DNA of 64,000 nt from Daphnia carinata (GCF_022539665.2 NC_081333.1:2604001-2668000); one strand, 5' to 3'. Counted from the first letter of the stretch, positions 49,196 through 62,495 are shown. Numbers and translations are program-made. Notes: a model not told the origin generated them from the sequence alone.

Positions 49196-52100
49196 TTATT
49201 CAGCAGCTTTCTTGCGTCCTCCTCGACTGCCTCCACCTCGACCTCTGGTGGCAGCTGGAGCTTTTTTCTTACCCGTGACTGCTGCGGATGCGGCGGCCGT
49301 CTTTTTCGTTTCCTTCTTCACTTTGATCATTGCGTCCAGCGATGGATCTTCGCTCTGTTCCTCATCGTCGTCTTCCTCGGCCAATCCATCCTCATCTACG
49401 AGGGCTTCTTGATCGTCGGCTGTGTCCTTCGATCGTCCTTTCTTCACTTGCACGACAGCGTACGGCGTCATGTGGCCTTCCTTGTTGTAAGCTCGAGTAA
49501 AGGCCGCCTTCACTTTACCTTCGATTCCTGCATTTTTTAAAAATAGCAATAAATTTAAACATTTAAATCGCGCGATAAATCCCACGACATCAACACATCG
49601 ATACAATAAAGAAAAGAAAAATACGGGACCCCCTGTACTTGAAATTGTTTCTTTTCTCCTATCTATATATCTTGTAGGGATTGAGACTAGCTACATCAGC
49701 ATCGAATCAGCCCTGCTAAAAAAAAAAAAAGATCAAATATTCCAATCGGGCTGATGGGGTCAGTGCATAGCCATCAGCAATGCTCAACTGCGGGAAAGTG
49801 GGAAAAAAAAGGAAGCTTTTCTTTTTTTTTACTCTGAACACCGCGAACGAGAGTGGAGAGGTACAAGCACAAGCTGAGCGAGCCACTTGGGAGCCCTTTG
49901 GCTTTTTATATCTCTTCCCCCCTTTTTTTTTGTTAATAAAAAAAATATAGGAAAACATTCAACTATCGGATCGTCCCCCAAATTTGTTGCAGTTAAGATC
50001 TTGTACAAAAAAAGGGATTAAACAAAAAAAAAAAAAAATGTATCAAGATCAAAAGGAAAGAAAAGGGACTTCTCTATTGTGACTTGATTTTTTGATATCA
50101 TATTTACCGGCCATGATGTCGGGTTTATGGGGCCATTGAGCCAGCTCGAGGAGCGAGTCGAGATCCTCCCTCATCAGATCGTAGCTTTCCATGGCCCGGA
50201 TTGCCTCTTCGACTCCGTCGGCTCCGCATCGTTTCAAAGGGCCGACAATGGAGCTGAGGACGTGCGGGAGGTAGTCCAGGTTGAGGGCGCGCTTCGATCC
50301 GGAGATGCGGAGGCGCATGTGCGACTGGAGCTCTTGCAGGAGCCGATCCATTTTGTTCTGGCGTGAATTCTTGCCCAGCCAACTGGGAAACTCGATCTTG
50401 GAGCCGACGTAGCCCTCCATCAACTGGCCGGGCACGACGCTGGCGAAAACAGCCTCGACGGGCAACAAGCTCCAGGCGTTCTGCGACCGGATAACCTTTT
50501 CAATCAGGTCCGTCTGAGACATGCAGTGAGCCGTACGTCCTAACAGGTCCAACGTCTTGATGGCGTTGCCTTTAGCCGCATGAGGCACCACGTACGGGTA
50601 ATTCTCTTGGACAAAGAGCGGGCCAAAGCTGTAGTCCTGGAAGAAGAGGCCCATCTTGTCGTGGATGCTCATGCCGCGATGCTCCTCGGCCGAAAAGACC
50701 TTTTTGACCACCTCCCAAGGACCGAGTTTCATGTCCTTCTTGCTCCTCGACGCCTCCAGTTTGGCCTTTTCCGTCGACAGCGTCTTCTTGTCAGAGGCCA
50801 GCATCGACAAGTGGTGGAGAACTTGACGGACATCCTGATTGGCTCCCATGATGATCTCGTCGAGCGCCTCCGGTTTCAGGCTGATGCCTTCTTTGAAGCA
50901 GACGCTCAGCATGGCTCCGCGGATCTGCTCGATCCTCGGCTTGCTAAACTTGAGATCGTAGCAATAATTGGCCAAACTGCGGATCTTCTGGTGCTGACGA
51001 TCGTTGCAGATGCATATCACCGGGATCTTGGCCGTTTTTATGAGACCGATCAATTCCTGAATGCCGCCGCGATCCTCATTACCGGCCATACCGTCGACTT
51101 CGTCCATGACGAGCACCCGCTTGCGGCCACCTTCAATCTGTGCTGAGCCGTGAGCATACGTCGCCAACGATTGCGATGACATCAGTTCCTGCACGTGCTC
51201 GTGCAGCAGACGTTTGCTACGCGTATCCGAAGCGTTCATTTCAACAATGTCGTAACCGAGCTCCTTCGCCGCCAGATGGGCGGTCGTTGTCTTGCCTGTA
51301 AAAAAGATAAATCAATGTTTAATGAGCAATTCCATCAAGTGTCTGAGGGGAGGGTAAGAGTATCGATCCGCAAATGCCGGATGACTGCGGGGACTTCCCA
51401 ACATTTTTCTCAGACATTTCGCTTCGGATGACTAAAGCGAAAAGCAATGTGATTGAAACGTGACTCTGGTTCGCACAATGACAACGACCCGTCAGCCGAT
51501 TAAATGTGGAATTGACTTGATTAAACGCGCGTATAGCTTCTGTCTCTCTATATAAATAAAAGGGGTGGCGGATGAGGAAGGGAGGGCGGCAGCTGAAACA
51601 TCAGCTATCCTACTACAAGAGTTATTAGAAATGAGAAACGGACGAGTAGCAGTCTATAGGCTGCCGAGGGGCTTAAAGGGGGGGAGACGTAGTGGGGAAG
51701 AGGAAGCTGTGGCGAGTTGCTGGAGGTAATCAAGAGGAAAAAGGCCCCATACACACACACACACACACACACAACTGAGGGGAATAAAATCAATAAAGAG
51801 CAAAGGAGAGCATACTAAGAACGGCTGCCGACCCAAATAAATGGGAGAAAGAAAAAAAAAAGCCCATTTTCTTCTTCTCTCTTTTGCTGGCTTTAATAAA
51901 ACATGGACGGCCATAGCTAGGAGGATTCTGGTTCACGAGTCCGGAACAACATTCCTCATTATCTCCCTCCCCCCCAAACCATCCACCCACGCACAAAGTG
52001 TTTGGACACGCTTAAAATGGCGTCACATTCCCAAAGTCGGAATGGGAGGGGGATAATGACGTGTCTTTTGCGAAGAACATAACCCTATGGGCTAGGTCGA

Positions 52101-54605
52101 ATGTCAATCTAGCGGACACAGAGATAAAAGAATAAAATAAAAGGGAGAATCTCGGTTACCGATGCCAGGTGGGCCGGATAGAAGAGCCGCTTTGAAGAAG
52201 GCTCCGTCGTCATTGGTCGACCAGGGACCTACACACCAAAAGCAATTGTAAGGTTATCTTTAATCCACTGACTTTCTTCTTCTTTTAACGTGTCATTTTC
52301 TTTGATATATCAATTAATTAAGCTAATCCAACTTACTTGGTTTGGTGAGTTTCTTGGTACTACTGCGGTTATCGTACCAGCTTTTCAACCAGTAAAGCAA
52401 TTTTTTAGCAATGCTCCGGTCTCCGTGCATTCCTGCAATTCCAATATAAAACGTAACAGGAATGAGTTAACTCGAATAAAAAAAAAAATACCCTACTGTA
52501 CCTATCACTTGTTTCAAGTTGGTTGGTTTGTATTTGTCGACCCAGGGCAGTTTGGCTTCACCATTTCCTTCACTTTCATCTGGCTTCTTGCGATGGGCTT
52601 CCACCTTCTTCGTTGGGGTAGTACTACTGCTACTGGCCTTTGGTTTCGAATCGATTTTCTTCGTATCAGGTGATCTTTTTTTGGTTGGAGTAGCAACACT
52701 GGTTATGACACGCTCTGGTTCCGATTTAATGCTTTTAGACGTCGTGGCTTTACTCTTCGGTGTAGTGGGTACTTTTTTGCCGGCCGGGGAACTTGATCCT
52801 TGAGCCGCATTCCTTGTAGCAAGCATTTTCAGAAAATCGTCTTCGCTGATGATAGGCACGTTCATACTTTGAGCCTGAAATTTAAAGAATAATATAGAAA
52901 AAAAAAACCATTAAATAGTTTCTAATGAGCGTGCGTCAAGAGACAAAGGCATTCGAGAGTGAAATCCATCCTCAAAGCACATCAAGATCAATATTAAACG
53001 TAGCTTCGCATTTCTCATATGAATAGAGTGGAAATGCCGATTGTTCTGTTCCTTCCAACCCAGAATTCGACAATGTGAGTGGCATCCACCTACATCATTG
53101 CGTCTTCAGAATGAATGGGCGAAAAATGAACCAGAAGGATCGGTTGAATGTGCTCTCGAAATCAGAGCAACTGTCTGTCTCTTGTGTCTGTCAGCCTGCA
53201 TTGAAATCTTGTGTGAAGGACCAGGTGAAGGGCTTACTTTCGACAGCTTAGCAGGGCCGGCATCATCTCCGGCTAAGATGTATGATGTATTTTTGCTGAC
53301 AGATTTAGTGGCTTTACCGCCATATTTCTTGACGAGGTCCTCGGCCTCTTCACGTTGCAAGGATTCCAAAACACCTGTTACGACAATGGTTAAGCCCGTC
53401 ATACATCCCGGTGCTCCCTGAGGGAATAGAAAATAAATAAGAACATCCTTATAGAAACCTATTAACAATACCGCAATCTTTCAATCTCCTAGGTTTATTA
53501 CCTCCGGTATAGATTTACTGCCGGGATTTTTCGCTCCCCCATCTCTACGAGATGCCAGGAATCTTTTGTAATTTTCAGCTTTCTCTTTCCTTTTTTCGAT
53601 GGCATCGAAGGCTGGTGAGTCTATGACATCTGGATCATCATCTTGACTTGCAGTTCTTTTTTTGGGAGTTTCTTTTACAACTGTTGGCTCAGGCTTAATC
53701 TTTTTGTTTGACTTTGGAGGTGAAGCTTTATTTGAATTAGAGTCTAATTCTTGAAGCTCTTTTTTAGATCTTTTGTCGCTCCCTTCACTTTGTTTGGTAT
53801 CCTTTGTAGGGGTGTTCTTTTTTGGAATTGTTGCTTCATCGGATGTTTTTCTCTTCTTGTCTGATACCGTTTCCTTTTTCATTTCTATTCGCGTCGATTC
53901 TTTTAAAGACTTTTCCCCATTTCTGGAAGGCAGACTAGCAGAAGGTTTGTTTTTTTCCTCTTTTGCAAGAGACTTGGATTTCTCCTCTTTTGCAGGAGAC
54001 TTGGATTTCTCCTCTTTCGCAGGAGACTTGGCTTTCTCTTTTGTGGCTGGAGAAACTGATTTGTTCTTTTCCAATACTTTTGATTTTTTTGTTAATGGGG
54101 CTTCATCCAACTGCTGAAGAGTAGCTTCAAAATCTTCATCATCGTGATCTTCAATAACTGTTCTTTTCCTTTTCTCTGGGATGTCCCTTTTGATGGGCTT
54201 ATTGCCAAACACCGAGCTGATGTCGACAGGTTGAAGTGGGGTTTCAGGTATCGAAGTTTTTGTTTTGGATTTTGTGGCTATGGCCACACTTTCTTTCTTT
54301 GGTTTTTCATCCAATTTTGGCTTCTTGGTGGAAGCAGATGACCGAGACGGTACTTCTGATTCTGAATCTGTTGAATCAACAAGAACCATAGCCTTCTTCT
54401 TCCTCTTGCCACCATCTTCTTCCTTTGAAGCTGGAGCAGATCCAGGTGACTTGGACGTCGAAGTTTTCGAGGAGATTGACGTGAAAAAGTTTCGAATGTC
54501 TCCCTTAACCTGTGCAGTTTTGGGACTTTTGGGAGGCTATCACGTGAAAAAAAAATGAACCCTAGGAAAATGCAATCTAAATAACATTTGAATAACAAAT
54601 ACCAT
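49196..54605 (-). CDS. RFC1: Replication factor C subunit 1 (large subunit)
   Basis: Largest subunit of the clamp loader that opens PCNA onto primed DNA in the nucleus. Coding exons 54605-54603, 54536-53502, 53417-53238, 52874-52502, 52432-52337, 52228-52160, 51295-50108 and 49527-49196 join in frame to 1091 residues (human about 1150). The N-terminus has KGDIRNFFTS, similar to the PIP-like start of other RFC1 proteins, then a long Lys/Ser/Glu-rich region with three 9-residue SPAKEEKSK-type repeats (residues about 168-195). A BRCT domain follows (LTIVVTGVLESL, exon 3). The AAA+ module has WVDKYKP, Walker A GPPGIGKTT, Walker B LVMDEVDG and NASDTRSK. The collar region and the KVKAAFTRAYNKEGHMTPY block lead to a basic, Gly/Arg-rich tail. 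The initiator ATG stands alone at the end of exon 1, joined to CCTCCC; this start is inferred from phase. Confidence 0.95.
51750..51773. repeat. (AC)n microsatellite in an RFC1 intron
   Basis: Twelve AC units within the intron between exons 6 and 7. Confidence 0.9.
53956..54036 (-). repeat. Three 27-bp tandem repeats in RFC1 exon 2
   Basis: Three near-identical 27-bp units encode S-P/L-A-K-E-E-K-S/N-K repeats in the disordered N-terminal region. The frame is kept, so copy number can vary without breaking the protein. Confidence 0.85.
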
Positions 54606-56160
54606 AATGAAGGTCAGTCAGCCTTTCCAAGTAATCAATGTGGATTGTCAATAGTCAGAAACACTTCGAATATAATTTTAATGGACAACGACTTGCTTTC
54701 ACAAGTCAACGTGCGGTTGGCGCCATCGTATGATACTGCCATATAGTTTACACTTTGCCCGCTAGGTGTTAGCATAGATCACACCCCGTTTTGACAAAAA
54801 TATTTTTCTCTAAATAATTCAGAGAAACTAAAAGAAACTCCTCACATCCCGTTTTTCTTTCCCAAAAGAATGATAAGACGTCTAGGCTCCGAGAGAGGCG
54901 TTAGATTTCCAAGAACTTTACTACATTGAGTATGAATAGGAAACAAGCTTCACTACTGCACAACTATTGTGTCGCCGTGGAAAAGCGATAGACTTAATCT
55001 CATTCGAGGTTATAAAGGCCTTTGTGAAAATATATTTTTTTACAGTAAAAAAACTAAATAAATATGTAAACAAAAGAAAAAGAGAAAACTTGTACAGCTT
55101 ATACACTTCCTAGCTTTTTATCGAGGTTTCAATGAAATATGATCTCATCCCGCCGACGTAACGCAAGATGCCGAGCAGGACCGCCTTGTTATGGTGATGA
55201 TGCCGCTTAATTTATGGCAACCTTTAACGGTTGGAAATTCAAAAGAGGCTTTTTGCATACCATCAAGGTGCGCGCGTACTTCAAGATTTTGTTTTTTTCC
55301 ATTCTTTTCTTTGTTACTTTTCTCTTTCTACTAGAATTGAATCAGAAAAGATGATGGGCCCATGCGACGGGAAAAGAGAAATCGGCGTGAAAACGGAAGA
55401 TAAATCCCTTTCGCCCTTCAGAATAGGTAAATCACCCGACGTGGAATTGATTATCGATTCGGGCCATCACGACTTATATACCCCGACGAGATTACAACGA
55501 GGGCCGTATACAACATCGATAAGAGTATCTACGTATTCTTTCTCTTTTTCTTGATTGACCTTTCAACCTGTACGGCACGTTGTTTTGTGGCTGGATGTTT
55601 TTAACCGCCTGGTCATGTGGTTCCAGTCATTGGGGCATTATTCACGGGGCTCGGCGGGGTACTTCGAAAAAAAAAATTATAAATTCATTTTTTCTCCCTC
55701 CATTTTCCCCCTTTTTTTTTTTTTTTTTTTTACTTCACAAGCAATTGGCCCTTCTCACCTTTACTGAATACAAATTGTAATCCAATCTGATTTAAATCTT
55801 AATTCTTCATGGAGCAGCGCTGCGTTGTTCCCATATGACATGCGTCAGTGTAGACGCTGAGACCAGCCAAAGGGAATTGCGTATCTCGTACCTTATTTCT
55901 TCAATAAATATATGATTGAATTAAATTTTAAGTCTAGAAATGTTTGAACATTGTTTTTAAAAACATAAACTTTCACATATCTTTTACTTAACACATTTTC
56001 AACCAGAAAATATTTTTTAAAATGAAAAACAAACCGATAGGTTGGCTTTGTAAGTTTGATGTCATGAACCAATTTCGGTATAAGCGCGTCCATTTTGGAG
56101 GAATTTTCGTGATTTTGAACTATTCAAAAGCAAAAACAAAAAGTTCTTTGCAAATCGAAA
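54606..56160. other. Divergent intergenic region, RFC1 / orphan gene
   Basis: RFC1 (minus) and the 481-codon gene (plus) are transcribed away from each other across about 1.55 kb. The open frame at 55231-55554 has no recognised domain. A poly(T) run lies near 55710-55730. Both promoters should lie here; no element is clear enough to call. Confidence 0.5.
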
Positions 56161-57606
56161 ATGAATTCCACAATTAGAAAACTTCCTGGCTCCAAAAAGG
56201 AATTCCCTTTCGTTAAAAGCGTCGTGGACCACCGGAGACCCGCCAGCTCGAAGGTGCAGAATGTACCGGCTGTGCACAGCAAATCGGACGTACAGAAACC
56301 CAGACCTGGAAAGGCCGTTTCTGCAAAAGGAATCGCCGGACCAGTGAGTCTCCAGAACCGCCCGGCTTGGGATCCGTCCACCAAGATTGAACCCACTCCA
56401 GTTCTTTACATCAAGCCATTGCCGGGCACGAGAAAGACACAAGAAGATCTACCAAACAAGTCTTTCAAGGCTCGACCCGTACCAATTAGCCACGCCAAGC
56501 CTTTCCGACCCATTTTACCCAGTAAAATCCTCAAATTCACCGGAACACAAACATCCAACGATGAGTTTGTTACTGGACAAGAAAAATCGGACAACAAACA
56601 GGTTGATGAAGCCACCAGCAAACCGGAAGAGTTGACGGCCGAGAGCCCTCAAGCGCCTCATGAAACCATTGAGATCCCTGAGAAGGCGGCAGAAACGCCA
56701 GCTGGATCAGCCGATCCTGGACTAGTGAGTTGCGAAGAGCAATCGGTGGTTGACCCGGTTTTACCGACCATAAAGCCACAAGAAAACGTGCTCATTGAAG
56801 AAATCAAAGTGAAAGAGAACGAGGTCGTTGACGAGAAAGAACAATCCGTTGACCTTCCGGAAGCTGAAGCAGAAATGCCCACCGGAGCAGAGGACCCTGG
56901 ATTAATGAGCAGCGTATTGCAATCAGTGGTTGATCCGGTTTTACCGTCCCCAACACCAGAAAACGGCATTCCGATTGACGAAACCGAAGTGAACGAGGTC
57001 ACTGGCGAGAAAGAACAGGTCGTTCAGCTTCCGGCTGCTGAAATGCCAGCCGAAGCTGAGGATCCTGGACTATTCAGCCGCATGTGGCGTTCGATGGTTG
57101 ATCCCATTTTGGGCCAAAGGAAACCAGATAACGAAGGAACAGGACAAACTGAGGAGGTTGCTGTCAAGCACCCAGAATCCGAAGTGCCTCCTGTAACTGA
57201 AGAGCCTGGTGTTCCAGCGGCTACTGAAACGGAATCACCAGCCATCGAAGAGGTTGTTATTCCATCGGTTGGGGAGAAGGAATCGCCGGTTGTCGAAGAG
57301 AGTGCCATGCCATCGGTTGAAGAAAAGAAAGATGAATCGCCAGAAGTGGCAAAAGAAGTGGTAGAAGATCAGCCGATGGCAGGGCCGTCTTCCGACGAAG
57401 GTGCAGTGAGGAAATATCCTCCGGGTTATGGATCGAAAAAGGAAAGGATCAGAAAGGCTTTGGAGAAAAAGGGGATCATGCCCGGCGATGAGCTGCCACC
57501 GAAAAAACCGTTCAAAAACCAAGGACGCAAGCGTTCAAAATCACCATCCCTTATGGAAATCTACGAGAACTTGTTGAAGGCTCCTCCTTACAAAGAGAGT
57601 GACTAA
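56161..57606 (+). CDS. Intronless Glu/Pro/Val-rich repeat protein, unrecognised
   Basis: A single uninterrupted 481-codon frame with strong compositional signs of coding and no family that I recognise. The first ~140 residues are basic and Pro-rich (KPRPGKAVSAKG, KPFRPILPSKILKF). Residues about 175-330 hold three imperfect repeats spaced by roughly 55-60 residues. Each has an ADPGL or EDPGL core followed by QSVVDPVLP or RSMVDPILG and then an acidic spacer. A second, shorter acidic repeat follows (SPAIEEVVIPSV, SPVVEESAMPSV). The C-terminal 60 residues turn basic again (PPGYGSKKERIRKALEKKG, KPFKNQGRKRSKSPSL). There is no signal peptide or membrane segment. It may be a disordered scaffold, a fast-evolving lineage-specific gene, or a retrocopy. 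A poly(A) signal follows at 57695. Confidence 0.75.
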   Translation: MNSTIRKLPGSKKEFPFVKSVVDHRRPASSKVQNVPAVHSKSDVQKPRPGKAVSAKGIAGPVSLQNRPAWDPSTKIEPTPVLYIKPLPGTRKTQEDLPNKSFKARPVPISHAKPFRPILPSKILKFTGTQTSNDEFVTGQEKSDNKQVDEATSKPEELTAESPQAPHETIEIPEKAAETPAGSADPGLVSCEEQSVVDPVLPTIKPQENVLIEEIKVKENEVVDEKEQSVDLPEAEAEMPTGAEDPGLMSSVLQSVVDPVLPSPTPENGIPIDETEVNEVTGEKEQVVQLPAAEMPAEAEDPGLFSRMWRSMVDPILGQRKPDNEGTGQTEEVAVKHPESEVPPVTEEPGVPAATETESPAIEEVVIPSVGEKESPVVEESAMPSVEEKKDESPEVAKEVVEDQPMAGPSSDEGAVRKYPPGYGSKKERIRKALEKKGIMPGDELPPKKPFKNQGRKRSKSPSLMEIYENLLKAPPYKESD

Positions 57607-57694
57607 GAAGCGACGTTGATTTAATTTCTCAGACATGCGGAATTAAAATTTCTCTTGCCTTATAAAAAAAAACTGTTCTGTCAGCAAAAATTAA

Positions 57695-57700
57695 AATAAA
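57695..57700 (+). terminator. Poly(A) signal AATAAA of the orphan gene
   Basis: A canonical AATAAA about 90 bp after the stop codon of the 481-codon gene, consistent with a short 3' UTR. Confidence 0.5.
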
Positions 57701-59143
57701 AATGTTGGCTCCTAATCATTTGTTTCTTGTTCTTTTTATTTTCCCATCGATTCAATTCGAATTTAACATATCGATTAGCTACTTAAAGAGAGGAAGGATT
57801 TTGCTCAAAGCTTTAAATGTGTAAATGCATAAGATTTCAGTCTATGGCAGATGGCCAGGCAGATGAAATATTTTTTAGGTATTAGTTTGGTAAGACAAAT
57901 GCTGAAGGGTTGGCAGGAAAGATGCTATCTAACATGATCGACGCTTCGAGATTGGGGAAACAAGTGCCGATGTGATTGATGAACGAGGGGATGAGATTGT
58001 AAAACAAAAGACTGCATAGCCGTGCCAGTTGGTTGGAATTGCCTTACATCCTGCTCACAAACAGACACACCTCAAATATAATGCAAATAACATTTCAATT
58101 TATTCAGCCACTATAACCGAAAATAAACATGTCGATCGATACATTACACAAAGGCTGACAACATCTCATTCTCTTACGTCACAACGGCTTGTAGGACAAG
58201 GCACACCTAAAAAAAAAAAAATGAATCCAATCCAATTGAAAGGTCGACAGCTTAGATCAAAGTGGCACGTCATTTTTCATTAAACGACGTGTAAAGAACA
58301 GCCGTGGAACAGCTGGCGGATCGGCTAGACCCAATATTGATAATGCCGATCATCCATCAACGGGTGGAGATGACGCATTGGCCCGAATCTTTCCCAGAAA
58401 TATATATAAAAGAATGACCAAAATAAACATCGAAAAAAAAAAAATAGATGCGATCGATAGCAACGAGATATGAACAATCAGGTCGCTGTCGAGTTAACAA
58501 ATACACTACACAGGATGTCTCCATATACCGATGTAAAAGGTCCGAAAAGGATATATAAGGATGGAGCCTGTTTGGTTCTACACAAAGGAGAAAAGATCGA
58601 TAAGAATCGAGGAAGGACGAAACAATTCCATTTACGAATAAAGAGAGGATACTGACTACGGAGCAAGCCGAACATTGCCCTCCTCCCACTTTTACCTTTT
58701 ATCTTCCCGACAAGCAAATAACACTAATGAGAACGAAGCTAACGGGGACGGCGGGACAGAGGAGTGGCTGCATAGTGCCCACCAAACTCCCCACTGTGAA
58801 CTGTGCGCTATGCGTAACAAAGTTTGGTTTGTCTCCGCGTTTCAATTATGCGGATGGATTCCGTCCGCGATGATATTGCGCGACTGCAATCACAATTTCC
58901 GAGTACACGGTCGTCGAGCCAACTTTGTTCCCTCGTTACACACATGTCAACTGTACACAACGAAATGAAATTTTTGTTTATTTGAATTTTTGTGTGTGTA
59001 AAAAGAAAATGTTTAGAATCATGACCGCTAGATGTCTAGAACGAACTCCCGCGGTTTCTCATTTTTCCGAGGTCGGGAGGAGGAACCCAAGAACCTCTTG
59101 TTCACCACCTACTCAACCCATCAGCCCACACCGCTATCCTGTC

Positions 59144-59146
<3 letters not shown>

Positions 59147-59185
<39 letters not shown>
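59147..59185. repeat. (AC)n microsatellite, about 19 units
   Basis: The longest dinucleotide array in the window, uninterrupted. Confidence 0.95.
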
Positions 59186-59188
<3 letters not shown>

Positions 59189-60251
59189 GATTATATTCCT
59201 TTTTATTTTTCTTTCCGACTTCTCTTTTTTTTTTTTCTTCTTTCCCTTTTCGACCCCCAAAGACATGCCGGACCATTTGGACGGTCGACTTCAGTCGCTC
59301 GGCGGGAACCAAACGGACCATAGCACGTGACGATATATCTCAGCCCGCTCGCGACTATAATTTTTTTTTTCTTTATTTTCTTCTTTTAAAAAAATTGACA
59401 GCACAAACACATACCGACGATACTCGTCTCTCTCTCTCTCTCTTTTTTTTTTTTAAAGAAAAAGTTTTCAACTCAAGACAAGAAGGAGATAAGAAAAAGA
59501 GTGGTGTCCTGTGCATATTTTTTTGTTTTGTTTTCGTTTCTTGTGTGTGTGCCGTGTTCTGTGTTTTACAGTGTATTATTCAAAGTGGTCTGTGCGTAGA
59601 CGTATGTGCTGTATTCGAAAAAAAAGGAAGACTCCACTTCGGCCATATCTGCATATTTAAGAAGGAAAAAAAAACAACAAAAAAACAAAAAAAAACGAAA
59701 GAAGCTTCTCATTTTCTTTTCAACTTCGGTCGCGGGATTTAAATATTTTAAGCTCCATTGCGGTGCGGTCGCCATGAACGACGGGATTGTATTCATTATT
59801 GTTCGGCCGGCGGTTATTGCTCGTCTCTGTGCCTCCGTCGATCACGCTCCGTCGTCAGGGGACAACTAATCCGGAAGAAATTCGTTGACGGTAAATGAAA
59901 ACCTTTTTTTTTTTTTTTTTTCCTTTTTTTTCTTTTTTTTTTACTTTTTTTTTTTTTTTTTAAATAGCCAGTGTTTGTGTACACACGTATAGACGACACA
60001 ACACACCACGGCCTCATTAATGGTAGACACATAGGAACAGGGAAAGAAAAACGGCTGTTGCTCGTCGGTGTAGCTCAGTAGCTGCACACAGTAATGATCC
60101 CAAAGAGGATGATTTATGTTTTTTTGCATATATAGTACACCACAAGGAGGGAGTTTCTTGACTCGGGTGGGACAAGCAAATGCTCCGTGAAAGTCACCTT
60201 GAGACATTTCGTCTCCTTTCCACTCTGCTCAACTTCATTTTTCTTTTTTTT

Positions 60252-60282
60252 TTCTTCTTCTTCTTCTTCTTCTTCTTCTTCT
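60252..60282. repeat. (TTC)n microsatellite
   Basis: About ten TTC units followed by TTTC repeats. Confidence 0.9.
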
Positions 60283-60546
60283 TTCTTTCTTGGTTTATTT
60301 TCACGGTTTAATGACCAGCAGGTGTCCGTGGATTTTTTGACGTGCGACGGTCTACAGCGTTTTGTAAACTTACACGTCGTCTTTGATTGAGGACAAAACG
60401 TCTTTGTTATAGAGCCATGGGAAAATGAAGAGAAAAAAAACAAAACAAAACAAAACAAAACAATGTTTTGATTACACGTTTTACTTATTCTCCTGGACAC
60501 GAAGCGTATCGGGCTATTCATCCGAATGAAAATGGACAGTTCGTGT

Positions 60547-60568
60547 GCGTGTGTGTGTGTGTGTGTGT
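60547..60568. repeat. (GT)n microsatellite
   Basis: About ten GT units preceded by GTGTGC. Confidence 0.85.
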
Positions 60569-62494
60569 CTCCAGTCCAGCTTTTTTATTTTTAAAAAGGA
60601 CATTCCACAGATAGGGACGGCATAGGTCTATAATAGGCACACGCAGAGACATGTCACGTTATTATTACACATAACGTCGTGATTCTTGAACGTTCTGTAC
60701 ACATTTAATGAAAAAGAAAGACCGAAAAATGTATTCATATTTCTGTGCATGTCAATGAGACTTTGTTGTTTCGTATATAAACAGAGAAGATGGGTCAGTA
60801 ACTTGTCAGAATCCGTCACCAGATAATGACTTAACAAAAGCCCTAAAAGAAAACACATTTTGAAGAAGAAAAAAAAAAAAAGGAAGAGTCTCTTAAAATA
60901 AAAATTAAAGAATTAAAGAAAATGTCTTATCACCCGTGTAAGAATGTCAATATGGAGGGAGAAAAAAAAAAGAAAGAAACGATGTAAAGATGGGACACAG
61001 CGTGCCATGGCCTTGTGCCTTCACTCTATGGATTTCTAAATTTGGATAACAATTCATACGTTATGAATCTTTCTTTTTTTTTTCTTCAGGCCGTGATCAC
61101 AACATCATATTCCGTGTTGTTCGACATAAACCGGGCTAGCGTGAAAACACGTATGATTTTTTTTTTCGGTTAGAACTAACCCCCCCTCTCTCTTCAGATT
61201 TTAACCCTGGCTATTAAATGTGTCCCCCCCCCCGTCTTTTGTATTGGTCGAAACTCGGAGACGATGTACCGATAGCTCATCCGGAATTACAAAGGAGAGG
61301 AACATGCGCGCGCACCCCAGTTGAGACCGGTTATTTAAAAAAAAAAGAAAAAAGAAAAGAAAAACAATTTATTATTTTTTTTTTTTCTTGTAGTTGCGAT
61401 GTTTTCTCACGATTGAAAAACGAAAATGCAATTGCCGATTGGAATCAAACATCCAGCAGAAAAAAAAAAAAAGAGATGGGGATCCACGTATAACCTCTTT
61501 GATCGATAGAAAAATAAAGACGAAAAGAATGTATTTATTTCGAAGGCGGAATTAAATTGCCGCAAGGGTTTCCTTTGGGCCAGCGTCACAGCTGGGATAT
61601 TTCGATTCGATCAAACTCAAGAAAAAAGAAAATCTCAAAAGAAACAAGAAATGTCTGTATACACCATTCGAAATAGCGGATACGTAGGAAATGCGCGCAA
61701 TCTCGATATGCAACATCTATTTTCGCTATTTTGTATATTTACCTCTCCCTCTTGCCCTCCCCCCTCCCCTCCCCTACGGGTTCTTGCTTTTCGGGGAGAA
61801 ATAAAAAGGTCGTGAGTGTTCGTGTGTATTGCCTCATAGCAAAGTGAACAAACTGCTGCCGAGTGGGCGGTTTTTTTTTTTTTTTTTTTTTTTTTAAGAT
61901 GTTATACGAATGGAATGATGGATCGGTGCTGACCGCGCGCACCGAAGAGCCTCGTTCTCCGAGAAGACATCCATCATTCCGGTATATATATCGAATGTTT
62001 TTCGCAACGCTCTTTTGCCTTTTTTCTCACAAACAGTGTTACAGCCATTTGTCGATGGCCATGTCCCCACACTTTGGCCAAAATGTCGTCTACTCTGCAG
62101 AAGAAAATTCCGCAACATAAAGAACAGCAGTCCTTTCACCTTTAAGATAGCCATTTGTGTTGCTCTTTTGATGGCCGTGAGTAAACTGCATTTTTCCTGT
62201 TGCCGTTGGGCTTTGCTGAACACAAGGAAAAAAAAAAAAAACTGTTCATCCTTTGCACGCAAATGTGCATTTCTTTAGCGGTCGGGACGCCATAGCGGGT
62301 GGGGGGGGAGGGGGCGAGTCCTGTAAGCAAAAAAGGTCTTTCGGCAGATGCCCTTCGGACGACCTATTTTCTTATATAACTGCAACAGTTCTTCTCCTTT
62401 GTGTTTCGTTCGGCTAAATGTAATCCGTCTCTCTCGTTCTCTTTTCGTGTGGAATACATAATCGCACAGACAAAGAGTCTGAAAGACAAAAGAA

Positions 62495-62495
<1 letters not shown>

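Noticed and set aside
50580-51146. 188-codon plus-strand frame
   Set aside because: Antisense shadow of the conserved AAA+ exon of RFC1.
53773-54117. 114-codon Phe-rich plus-strand frame
   Set aside because: Antisense of the Lys-rich repeats of RFC1 exon 2.
55231-55554. 107-codon frame between RFC1 and the orphan gene
   Set aside because: No recognised domain, no strong start context, and the first half is low-complexity; left as intergenic.
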